Source: CAZQLW01 sp964639875 (GTDB taxonomy: Archaea > Nanobdellota > Nanobdellia > Woesearchaeales > GW2011-AR9). From it: a DNA stretch of 5,241 bases. The notes under the pieces were generated by a model. It made no database searches. It was not told the DNA's origin and saw nothing but the letters and a program-made list of their open reading frames with translations. Below are positions 1 through 4,886 of the stretch, piece by piece (within the stretch, counting starts at the first letter, position 1; each line of letters starts with the position of its first letter). The translations under genes and the position numbers were made by a program. Location: contig CAZXEM010000073.1 in assembly GCA_964639875.1 (NCBI GenBank), positions 1 through 5,241 on the forward strand, in the 5' to 3' direction.

Positions 1-277
1 TTGGTGTGTGCTCAACTAAAGCACGAGCAATAGCTAACCGGCATGCGTCTGCTTGACCGTTAACACCGCCACCAATAACATTAACACTAATATTAACTTT
101 ACTAGCAACATCTTCAGCAAGAACCAAAGGTTCAGAGATTCTAATTCTTAACATTCGAGTACTATAATTGTCCAATAATTGGCCATTAATTCTAACTTTA
201 CCAGGGCCAGGTTTAACTGTAGCTCTAGCAACTGAACGTTTACGTTTTCCTTGTGTATGAAATATTTTTCCTGCCAT
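1..277 (-). CDS. rps9: 30S ribosomal protein uS9 (S9p), 3' end cut by window edge
   Basis: This is the N-terminal 92 residues of archaeal uS9, a 30S head protein whose C-terminal tail (outside the window) reaches towards P-site tRNA. I read it by translating the minus strand from the ATG at 277-275. The start MAGKIFHTQGKRKRSVARAT matches the family opening (GKRK followed by ARAT). Later come INGQ at about 30-33, EPLVLAEDVA at about 49-58, and GGGVNGQADACRLAIARALVE at about 69-89, the conserved Gly-rich and helix segment. Archaeal uS9 is usually about 130 residues, so roughly 40 are missing. The ATG lies 1 nt past the uL13 stop and has no Shine-Dalgarno sequence, so translation probably couples to uL13. 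It is the last operon gene visible; in many archaea RpoN and RpoK follow. The identification is secure. Confidence 0.96.
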   Translation of the reverse strand, partial: MAGKIFHTQGKRKRSVARATVKPGPGKVRINGQLLDNYSTRMLRIRISEPLVLAEDVASKVNISVNVIGGGVNGQADACRLAIARALVEHTP

Positions 278-278
278 T

Positions 279-719
279 TTATTTATTAATTCCGTTTAGA
301 CCTTTCCAGCCAAGACTTTGACAAATGTCGCCAATAACAACATATTTTAATGTTGGTAATTTATTAACTGAAGCCATTTTTACTGTGATTAATTCTTTAT
401 CATTAAACTCGTCAGGTACGCCCATGTAACACATTAAATTTTCAAAAACTTCTTTACCACGAGGTTTTTTCCAGGGTAACATTCCTCGAACAGCTCTTCT
501 TACAAACCGGTCAGGTAACCTTGAAAAATTTGCACTTTTTAACGGGTATCCTTTACGTTCCCTTTTTTGTTTTTCATTAGCTAAAACTTTTTCTCTATGG
601 CCACTAACAAGAATCTTTTCACAGTTAACAATATTTACAGTTTCACCTAACAAAAGTTCTTTTGCTACAACTGATGCCAGTCTTCCCAGCAACATTCCTT
701 CGCCATTATATATTTTCAT
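279..719 (-). CDS. rpl13: 50S ribosomal protein uL13 (L13p)
   Basis: This is uL13, a large-subunit protein that binds 23S rRNA during early assembly. It has 146 residues, normal for archaea. Family signatures are GRLASVVAKELLLGETVNIVN (about 12-32), EKILVSGHRE (about 34-43) and the basic block RRAVRGMLPWKKPRGKEVF (about 74-92), the most conserved stretch of archaeal and eukaryotic L13. The tail LKYVVIGDICQSLGWKG (about 124-140) is also family-like. The ATG at 719 is 1 nt past the eL18 stop. A weak GGT four nt before the ATG is the only ribosome-binding-like signal, so coupling to eL18 is likely. The eL18-uL13-uS9 order is standard in archaea. I see no truncation or frameshift. Confidence 0.97.
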   Translation of the reverse strand: MKIYNGEGMLLGRLASVVAKELLLGETVNIVNCEKILVSGHREKVLANEKQKRERKGYPLKSANFSRLPDRFVRRAVRGMLPWKKPRGKEVFENLMCYMGVPDEFNDKELITVKMASVNKLPTLKYVVIGDICQSLGWKGLNGINK

Positions 720-720
720 T

Positions 721-1077
721 TTAACCCATTATCCTGACTTTCTTACCTTCAGGATTATTTTGTAATAATTCTCTAATTGTCATCACTTTACCTTTAGCGC
801 TTTCAATTTTGTTTTTTGCATCTAAAGAAAAGTTTATTGCAGCAACATCAATTTTTTTATCAATTTCGCCAACACTTAAAACTTTACCAGGAACAATAAT
901 AGTTTCACCCTCTCGAGCATACTTATTAATTTTGTAAAGGTTAACAATCCTTCTTTGACGACTAGGTTTTTTCAAGTCCTTAACAATTCTTTTCCAGAAC
1001 CTACTTTGTTGTGCTTTAGGTTCCAGTTCTTCAATCAGAACTTTCAATTGATAATTTGTTGGGCCTGTTCGTCTCAT
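721..1077 (-). CDS. rpl18e: 50S ribosomal protein eL18 (L18e)
   Basis: This is eL18, a large-subunit protein shared by archaea and eukaryotes and absent from bacteria, so it is direct evidence of an archaeal window. The length of 118 residues is typical. The N-terminus RRTGPTNYQLKVLIEEL (about 2-18), the segment FWKRIVKDLKKPSRQRRIVNLYKINKY (about 27-53), VPGKVLSVGEID (about 62-73) and the C-terminus GKKVRIMG all fit the family. It forms an L15-like fold (established for the family). Its ATG is 1 nt after the Rpo3 stop, without a recognisable Shine-Dalgarno, which suggests translational coupling. A plus-strand open frame overlapping its 5' part is a shadow. Confidence 0.97.
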   Translation of the reverse strand: MRRTGPTNYQLKVLIEELEPKAQQSRFWKRIVKDLKKPSRQRRIVNLYKINKYAREGETIIVPGKVLSVGEIDKKIDVAAINFSLDAKNKIESAKGKVMTIRELLQNNPEGKKVRIMG

Positions 1078-1078
1078 T

Positions 1079-1855
1079 TTAAATTAATGCTTCCATTTCC
1101 TCAACTTTATTTACGATTATTTGGGCAGCTTGGGTTAAAATTTCTTTACAACCTAACTGGCCCCATGATTCTAAAAAGAATACATAATTTTTACCATATT
1201 CAAAAGTAATTTCTTTATCTAAATCTGTACACTGCTGACATAAGTGGCAATCATAAAGTTTATCTTTAACAACTTCTAACTTATTACCTTTAGCAACAAA
1301 AATATTTTGTGGACACATCTCAGCAACTTTTACTGGATCAGCAACTTTACCAATCTTAAAAACTGGTTCTCTACGATAAAAAGCCATACCCGGTGACCAT
1401 TTAACATGTTCTTTACCTTTACCAAGAATTGCAGTCATCGTAACTTCAGCTTTCTGTTTTGCTAATAATTTAACAAGTGGCATTTTTGGATAAACAAAAT
1501 TACATTTTGGGTCAGAACTTTCTGCCATTTCAGCATAAACATAACCTTTTTTACTAGCTTTCAAATGTAATTTAAGTTCACACTGAGCACAACCTGCGTC
1601 CTCACATTTACAATTTTCTTTTAAATTATAACTTTTTAAGTCTGTCTTAATTGGTGATAAGCCTATCCGTAAACCAAACATTTCGTCAGATAGTGCAGAA
1701 TTATTATCTTTAATTTCTAAATCTTCAACTGCAAGAGTAGGAACTTCTTCAATAACTAACCTTCTAATAGTGTTAGCAAAAACTTCATTACTATCTTTTA
1801 ACAAGAATGAAATTTTATTTTTCTTTTTCTCTTCCTTAATTTTTTGAAGTTTCAT
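1079..1855 (-). CDS. rpoD: DNA-directed RNA polymerase subunit Rpo3 (RpoD, alpha-like), with Fe-S motif
   Basis: This is archaeal RNA polymerase subunit D/Rpo3, the counterpart of Rpb3 and of bacterial alpha, which pairs with Rpo11 to nucleate polymerase assembly. It has 258 residues. The dimerisation domain is at both ends: FLLKDSNEVFANTIRRLVIEEVPTLAVEDLEI (about 17-48) and ESWGQLGCKEILTQAAQII (about 229-247). Cysteines 82, 84, 89 and 92 (CKCEDAGCAQC) resemble the zinc loop of Rpb3. An inserted domain carries C181 (in CPQNIF) plus C203, C206 and C209 (CHLCQQC), a full set of four ligands for one [4Fe-4S] cluster, as in a subset of archaeal Rpo3 proteins; cluster occupancy is inferred. The start ATG has a GGAG ten nt upstream (1869-1866) and lies 3 nt past the uS11 stop. 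Confidence 0.97.
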   Translation of the reverse strand: MKLQKIKEEKKKNKISFLLKDSNEVFANTIRRLVIEEVPTLAVEDLEIKDNNSALSDEMFGLRIGLSPIKTDLKSYNLKENCKCEDAGCAQCELKLHLKASKKGYVYAEMAESSDPKCNFVYPKMPLVKLLAKQKAEVTMTAILGKGKEHVKWSPGMAFYRREPVFKIGKVADPVKVAEMCPQNIFVAKGNKLEVVKDKLYDCHLCQQCTDLDKEITFEYGKNYVFFLESWGQLGCKEILTQAAQIIVNKVEEMEALI

Positions 1856-1858
1856 ATT

Positions 1859-2332
1859 TTATACTCTCCTTCCTCTTCGTCCGCCTTTTGCTCGACAACC
1901 GTTATGTGGTTCAGGAGTTACCTCTTCAATTTTACCAATTCTAATCCCAACTCTTGATAAAGCTCTAATTGCAGCCTGAGCTCCAGGACCAGGATTTTTT
2001 GGACCGTTATGACCGCCAGGTGCTCTGATTCTAATATATAATCCAGCAATGCCTTTATCTTTAATAATTTCAGCAATTTTTTTTGCTGCTGCCATTGCTG
2101 CAGTAGGTGAACTTTCTAACCGGTCTGCTTTAACCATCTGGCCACCGCTAGCACGAGCAATTGTTTCAGTACCAGTAATATCAGTTACAGTAATAATAGT
2201 ATTATTATAAGAAGAATAAATGTGAGCAATTCCCCATCTAATGTTATATGTTGGCCGGTTACCATCTCTTGGTCTACCGCCGTCCCTTCTACCTTGATAA
2301 GATCTATTTTGTGATTGGTTAGGTTTCATCAT
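1859..2332 (-). CDS. rps11: 30S ribosomal protein uS11 (S11p) with Arg/Gly-rich N-terminal extension
   Basis: This is uS11, a platform protein of the small subunit near the mRNA exit (E-site) side. The conserved core begins at IRWGIAHIYSSYNNTIITVTD (about 31-51), followed by ASGGQMVKADRLESSPTAAM (about 61-80) and RIRAPGGHNGPKNPGPGAQAAIRAL (about 101-125). It ends with EPHNGCRAKGGRRGRRV, a variant of the usual PHNGCR basic tail. At 157 residues it is longer than the usual 130-140. The excess is an N-terminal stretch rich in Gly, Arg, Asn and Gln (about 5-27). The gene opens with two adjacent ATGs (2332 and 2329). The first overlaps the uS4 stop in ATGA form and has GAGGT six nt upstream, so I use it. 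Either ATG would keep coupling to uS4. Confidence 0.97.
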   Translation of the reverse strand: MMKPNQSQNRSYQGRRDGGRPRDGNRPTYNIRWGIAHIYSSYNNTIITVTDITGTETIARASGGQMVKADRLESSPTAAMAAAKKIAEIIKDKGIAGLYIRIRAPGGHNGPKNPGPGAQAAIRALSRVGIRIGKIEEVTPEPHNGCRAKGGRRGRRV

Positions 2333-3009
2333 TTTTTAACCTCAACAGGTTCAGGTTTAACTTCTTCAGTTTCAGGAACTGCTTCTTCTGCAACCGGTTC
2401 TTCACTAACAACTTTTTCTTCATCAGTTTTACTTTCTTCTTTTTTAGTAGTTTTCTTAGGTTTAACAGCTTCAGCTTCTTCCTGAATTTCTTTAGCAGGA
2501 TTTGACCGTTCAGGATGATCAACATCGGACAAATTTGATTTTGTTTTAAATCCAAGTTGATTTTCTTCAACCACAGTCATTAAATATGATGGGAATGTAA
2601 TACATTTGTTACCGGTAACAACATGTCGGTGAACAATAAATTGTCTTGCTTGGTTCATTGACCTTGCTAAACCTTTTCTGAAAAGTAAACTTTGTACTCT
2701 TCTCTCTAAAATATCTTTCAATTCAAGACTTAAAACGTGTTCAAGTTCTATTCCAGAAGATAATAAACCTAATCCTTGCAGTTTATCAAGCATCTGTTTC
2801 TTTTCCCTTTCTCCCTGAGCAGTATTATCAGCAATAAGTCTTTTAGCAATATCTTTATACTTTTTTAAGAATGAAGTAGCGATAAGAATTTCTTTCCTGT
2901 TCCGTAACCCGTACTCTTTCCTTATAATTCTACCTGCATCAATAGCAGTTTTCTTCCATGGATGTACAGGAGTGGAATATTTTTTTCTTAATTTTTTAGG
3001 ATCGCCCAT
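2329..3009 (-). CDS. rps4: 30S ribosomal protein uS4 (S4p) with long charged C-terminal tail
   Basis: This is uS4, a primary 16S rRNA-binding protein of the 30S body. The archaeal N-terminus MGDPKKLRKKYSTPVHPW (1-18) and KEYGLRNRKEI (about 31-41) are clear. The S4 RNA-binding domain spans about 101-150 (LERRVQSLLFRKGLARSMNQARQFI, then VVTGNKCITFPSYLMTV). The family's usual end, DHPERSNPA, falls at about 164-172, after which about 54 residues continue as a low-complexity tail rich in Glu, Lys, Val and Pro. Total length is 226 against roughly 170-190 normally. The ATG lies 10 nt past the uS13 stop with a weak AGGT eight nt upstream. The TGA stop overlaps the uS11 start. uS4 represses its own operon in E. 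coli by binding upstream of uS13; whether it does so here is unknown, but the structured leader at 3521-3637 invites the question. Confidence 0.97.
   Translation of the reverse strand: MGDPKKLRKKYSTPVHPWKKTAIDAGRIIRKEYGLRNRKEILIATSFLKKYKDIAKRLIADNTAQGEREKKQMLDKLQGLGLLSSGIELEHVLSLELKDILERRVQSLLFRKGLARSMNQARQFIVHRHVVTGNKCITFPSYLMTVVEENQLGFKTKSNLSDVDHPERSNPAKEIQEEAEAVKPKKTTKKEESKTDEEKVVSEEPVAEEAVPETEEVKPEPVEVKK
2339..2343 (-). promoter_or_regulatory. Shine-Dalgarno site for uS11
   Basis: GAGGT lies six nt before the first ATG of uS11, inside the last codons of uS4. It matches the core of the archaeal anti-Shine-Dalgarno complement (GGAGGTGA). It is the clearest ribosome binding site in the operon and supports the upstream of the two adjacent ATG codons. 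Only weaker matches precede uS4 (AGGT, 3021-3018) and Rpo3 (GGAG, 1869-1866). I see none before uS13, eL18 or uS9. Confidence 0.6.
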
Positions 3010-3019
3010 TTTATTTTAC

Positions 3020-3520
3020 CTATTTCTTACCAGGTACGCCTTTTTTCTTTACGCCCACAACTTTACCTTTAGACCTTCTGAAATTTGACCTTGTTCTTTG
3101 GCCACGGACAGGTAAGTTACGTTGATGTCTAATTCCTCTTAATGATTTAATCTTTTTTAACCTTTTAAGATCATTATCATGAACAAAAATTAGTGTCCCA
3201 GTATGAATGTGTTTATCTTCACCAGTTTCATAATCTTTCCTTCGGTTAAGCATCCAAGCAGGAAAACCGTTTCCTAAAGGGTCGTTAATGATGGTGGTAA
3301 GTTTTTGTACTTCTTGATCGTTAAGATTTCCTGTTTTAGCTGTTCTGTTTACACCAGCAACAATACAGGTAGCATCAGCAAAATTAATACTAACACCTTT
3401 AATTTTAGTAAGAGCAAAACGAATTTGTTTTTCACCTTTAAGGTCTACGTTAGCAACTCTAACAATATGTCGAAAGTTATCAGCCGGTTTTTGTTCAGTT
3501 TGTTTTTGTTCTTCTGCCAT
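3020..3520 (-). CDS. rps13: 30S ribosomal protein uS13 (S13p), first gene of the operon
   Basis: This is uS13, a 30S head protein that contacts the 50S subunit (bridges B1a/B1b) and P-site tRNA. I choose the ATG at 3520, giving 166 residues. It has a hydrophilic leader MAEEQKQTEQKPADN, then the family core FRHIVRVANVDLKGEKQIRFALTKIKGVS (about 16-44). The helix-two-turn-helix part runs to about 90 (PAWMLNRRKDYETGEDKHI). The C-terminal region LKKIKSLRGIRHQRNLPVRGQRTRSN (about 121-146) and the basic tail ending VKKKGVPGKK are diagnostic. A GTG at 3550 would add ten residues, but it lies inside the 3' arm of the leader stem, the extra residues are not family-like, and no Shine-Dalgarno precedes it. 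No Shine-Dalgarno precedes the ATG either; the sequence there is a run of A and T. Confidence 0.96.
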   Translation of the reverse strand: MAEEQKQTEQKPADNFRHIVRVANVDLKGEKQIRFALTKIKGVSINFADATCIVAGVNRTAKTGNLNDQEVQKLTTIINDPLGNGFPAWMLNRRKDYETGEDKHIHTGTLIFVHDNDLKRLKKIKSLRGIRHQRNLPVRGQRTRSNFRRSKGKVVGVKKKGVPGKK

Positions 3521-3637
3521 TTTTAGTATAATATTAGTCTTAGAATTCACACGTTAAACTTACATTAGTCCTGTAAAGCGCGTGAACTCGGACTTATTCC
3601 GTTAGGAATGACCAGAAACTCTTGAGTTTCTAGTTTG
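3521..3637 (-). promoter_or_regulatory. Structured 5' leader of the uS13 operon (possible autoregulatory RNA)
   Basis: This stretch lies between the predicted transcript start and the uS13 ATG. Read on the minus strand it holds, in order: a perfect 8-bp inverted repeat (3631-3624 with 3621-3614, spacer AA); a 5-bp hairpin ATTCC/GGAAT with loop TAAC (3609-3605 with 3600-3596); and an 11-bp stem GAGTTCACGCG/CGTGTGAATTC (3589-3579 with 3553-3543). That stem encloses a 6-bp hairpin (3577-3572 with 3564-3559) with loop GGACTAA. In the 11-bp stem the two non-Watson-Crick positions are G-U in minus-strand RNA but A-C in plus-strand RNA, which favours a minus-strand transcript. AGTCC at 3594-3590 can pair with the loop GGACT at 3571-3567, giving an alternative fold. 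The function is inferred from position. It lacks tRNA and C/D-box hallmarks. Confidence 0.5.
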
Positions 3638-3660
3638 ATATAGCTTAAATCAGTGGGTTG

Positions 3661-3668
3661 TTTATAAA
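3661..3668 (-). promoter_or_regulatory. TATA box of the ribosomal operon
   Basis: TTTATAAA, preceded on the minus strand by AAAACC as a possible BRE, lies 13 bp past the stop of the upstream membrane-protein gene. Archaeal spacing of about 25-27 nt puts the transcript start near 3637, well upstream of the uS13 ATG. I see no comparable TATA box 25-30 nt before the ATG itself, so a leadered rather than leaderless transcript is the better reading. The octamer is symmetrical, so direction is assigned from the downstream gene. Confidence 0.55.
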
Positions 3669-3681
3669 GGTTTTGGTTAAT

Positions 3682-4536
3682 TCAAACTTTATGCCCAACA
3701 GTTCTTAGAAGATAGATCCTTAACCAAGCTAAGTAAAACAAACTTATGCAAACGTTAATAATAAAATAAGTAAACTGGTACGGAAGTAATAATTTTCTGA
3801 GTGGTAATATAATTAATGTTAAAATTATAGCAGTTGAAAGAGACAATAATAACATCCTCCATATCCTCGACCATTTAACTTTAACAAAATTAAACGATTC
3901 ACCAATAGAAAGCCACACTTTATACTTATCTGTAAAAAGATAGTATGTGAAAAAGATTACTACTAATAATAGTAAGGCAAGGAAAAAGTTTACGGTATTA
4001 TGTAAAATGAGTTGAATAATTTGCATAAATTGCGGATGAGTTACCGCAAATGAGGGGAATAAAACAAAAATTTTTGAAAAAATAATGTTAAAAATTAGTT
4101 TTACAATGACCACTATTAATAATAAGAGGAATAAAGGAAATAACAAAGCTAAATTCAAACCGTTCCAACGCCAATAAGTTTTCTTAGTTAACTTTCTATG
4201 GTGCAACTTGTTCCAAATTAATGCTCGTGAAAATGAAAATAAGAACAATGAAATTATTAGTAAAAAAGCAATACCCAATAAGAAAGTTAGCATAAAAGAT
4301 TTTAGTTGTGTTAAAAATGGTAATAGTTGTTCCGGACTTGCACTTGATAATAATGCTTGCAATTGTTCAGGAGTTTGACCTGAAGTAAGTATCGCCATGT
4401 TCTTGTTAAGATAATTAGCAAATAATGCGAAAAAGAAGTAAATAATCGAAATAGTAACAAAATCTATTGCAAAGATTTCCCAAAACTTTCTTTTAAAACT
4501 GAACGATTTGAAATAATTCTTAAGATGTTTATTCAT
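3682..4536 (-). CDS. multi-pass membrane protein, family not recognised
   Basis: This is a 284-residue hydrophobic protein that I cannot place in a family. About six membrane segments are visible, at roughly 21-43, 80-104, 126-158 (long enough for a re-entrant or double pass), 178-201, 225-246 and 252-275. Short basic stretches between them (HHRKLTKK at about 112-119; DKYK at about 203-206) suggest cytoplasmic loops. The region between the first two segments (about 44-79) is polar and holds two related motifs, TPEQLQALL and SPEQLLPFL. No catalytic motif, nucleotide-binding site or transporter signature is visible. It is transcribed in the same direction as the ribosomal operon but has its own promoter, and a second TATA box follows its stop, so it is probably an independent gene. 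The ATG start fits a leaderless transcript. Confidence 0.85.
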   Translation of the reverse strand: MNKHLKNYFKSFSFKRKFWEIFAIDFVTISIIYFFFALFANYLNKNMAILTSGQTPEQLQALLSSASPEQLLPFLTQLKSFMLTFLLGIAFLLIISLFLFSFSRALIWNKLHHRKLTKKTYWRWNGLNLALLFPLFLLLLIVVIVKLIFNIIFSKIFVLFPSFAVTHPQFMQIIQLILHNTVNFFLALLLLVVIFFTYYLFTDKYKVWLSIGESFNFVKVKWSRIWRMLLLSLSTAIILTLIILPLRKLLLPYQFTYFIINVCISLFYLAWLRIYLLRTVGHKV

Positions 4537-4558
4537 AGTTTAATTTAGAACCAATTAG

Positions 4559-4567
4559 TATAAAAAA
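4559..4567 (-). promoter_or_regulatory. TATA box of the membrane-protein gene
   Basis: TTTTTTATA on the minus strand is centred about 27 nt before the ATG at 4536. That spacing puts the transcript start at or next to the start codon, as in archaeal leaderless genes. It shares the 90-bp divergent intergenic region with the promoter of the lipoprotein-like gene. Confidence 0.5.
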
Positions 4568-4596
4568 TCTTTGCCCCACTACAAAGTAACAAAAAG

Positions 4597-4604
4597 TTTA
4601 AATA
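4597..4604 (+). promoter_or_regulatory. TATA box of the small lipoprotein-like gene
   Basis: TTTAAATA, preceded by the purine-rich AAAAAG (4591-4596, BRE-like), is centred about 27 nt before the ATG at 4627. The geometry is that of an archaeal leaderless gene and supports this short open frame as real. The two divergent TATA boxes are about 30 bp apart. Confidence 0.55.
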
Positions 4605-4626
4605 AAAGTAAATTGAAACGGTTTAA

Positions 4627-4875
4627 ATGATAAAAAAAACATTAATTGGATTAGGATTATTAGTTTCTTTAGCTGGTTGTGGTCATGAAAATTTGTACGA
4701 CATTGAACAACAGAAACATATTTGTGATTATTGTCATAACGATGATGACTGTTTACCTAGCGAATATTGTGGCGAAGTAAATTTACCTAACGGCGAATAT
4801 GAACTTGTTTGTATCAATCCGGAAGATAACGTTACAAGTTGGGATTGTGGTGTTAAACAGAATTATAATTGGTAA
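4627..4875 (+). CDS. small cysteine-rich lipoprotein-like exported protein
   Basis: This 82-residue protein belongs to no family I recognise. Residues 1-18 form a signal peptide: Lys-Lys near the N-terminus, a hydrophobic stretch LIGLGLLVSL, then LAGC, a lipobox with C18 as the likely lipidated residue. The mature part is acidic and has six more cysteines at 33, 36, 42, 48, 62 and 74 (spacing C-x2-C-x5-C-x5-C-x13-C-x11-C). The motif DDDCLPSEYC resembles cysteine repeats in disulfide-rich surface proteins of other prokaryotes; that is a resemblance, not an assignment. An even number of cysteines after C18 allows three disulfides outside the membrane, or metal binding through CDYC. A well-placed TATA box supports expression. 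It is divergent from the membrane protein and converges tightly on the gene to its right. It ends in NYNW. Confidence 0.75.
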   Translation: MIKKTLIGLGLLVSLAGCGHENLYDIEQQKHICDYCHNDDDCLPSEYCGEVNLPNGEYELVCINPEDNVTSWDCGVKQNYNW

Positions 4876-4886
4876 TTTTACCAATT
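4867..4886. repeat. perfect inverted repeat joining two convergent stop codons (possible bidirectional terminator)
   Basis: The 9-nt arms AATTGGTAA and TTACCAATT flank a 2-nt centre (TT). Each arm is the last three codons (Asn-Trp-stop) of one of the two converging genes, so both genes end in the same nine bases and their stops are 2 nt apart. The symmetrical site could act as a bidirectional end-of-transcript signal, although the T-run after it is short in the plus direction (TTTTGA). Whether it forms a hairpin, ends transcripts or is a trace of duplicated gene ends cannot be decided from the sequence. Confidence 0.5.

Noticed and set aside
955..1209. Plus-strand 84-codon open frame
   Set aside because: It runs opposite eL18 and Rpo3, has no promoter-like sequence tied to it and no family-like protein sequence; it is a shadow of well-identified genes.
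2319..2570. Minus-strand 83-codon Lys/Leu/Asn-rich open frame
   Set aside because: It is an alternative frame of the low-complexity uS4 tail. Its repetitive composition comes from the repetitive codons of that tail.
3305..3526. Plus-strand 73-codon open frame
   Set aside because: It lies entirely antisense to uS13 and reads as Ser/Asn/Phe-rich filler with no recognisable feature.
3521..3550. GTG start for uS13 ten codons upstream of the ATG
   Set aside because: The GTG sits inside the 3' arm of the leader stem, has no Shine-Dalgarno or TATA box at leaderless distance, and adds residues that do not resemble uS13.
3540..3640. tRNA gene in the uS13 leader
   Set aside because: The segment has arm-like hairpins and a GTTC, but no T-loop TTCRA followed by a matching stem (TTCACGC lacks the invariant A58), no acceptor stem and no D-arm.
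3540..3640. C/D-box guide RNA in the uS13 leader
   Set aside because: I find no RTGATGA C box paired with a CTGA D box at the right spacing on the minus strand.
3661..3668. Plus-strand promoter from the symmetrical TTTATAAA
   Set aside because: On the plus strand it would drive only antisense transcription into the membrane-protein gene; no plus-strand gene follows.
4569..4586. CTTTG/CAAAG dyad between the two divergent promoters, as an operator
   Set aside because: The arms are only 5 bp in an AT-rich region and do not extend; this is expected by chance and I see no second copy.
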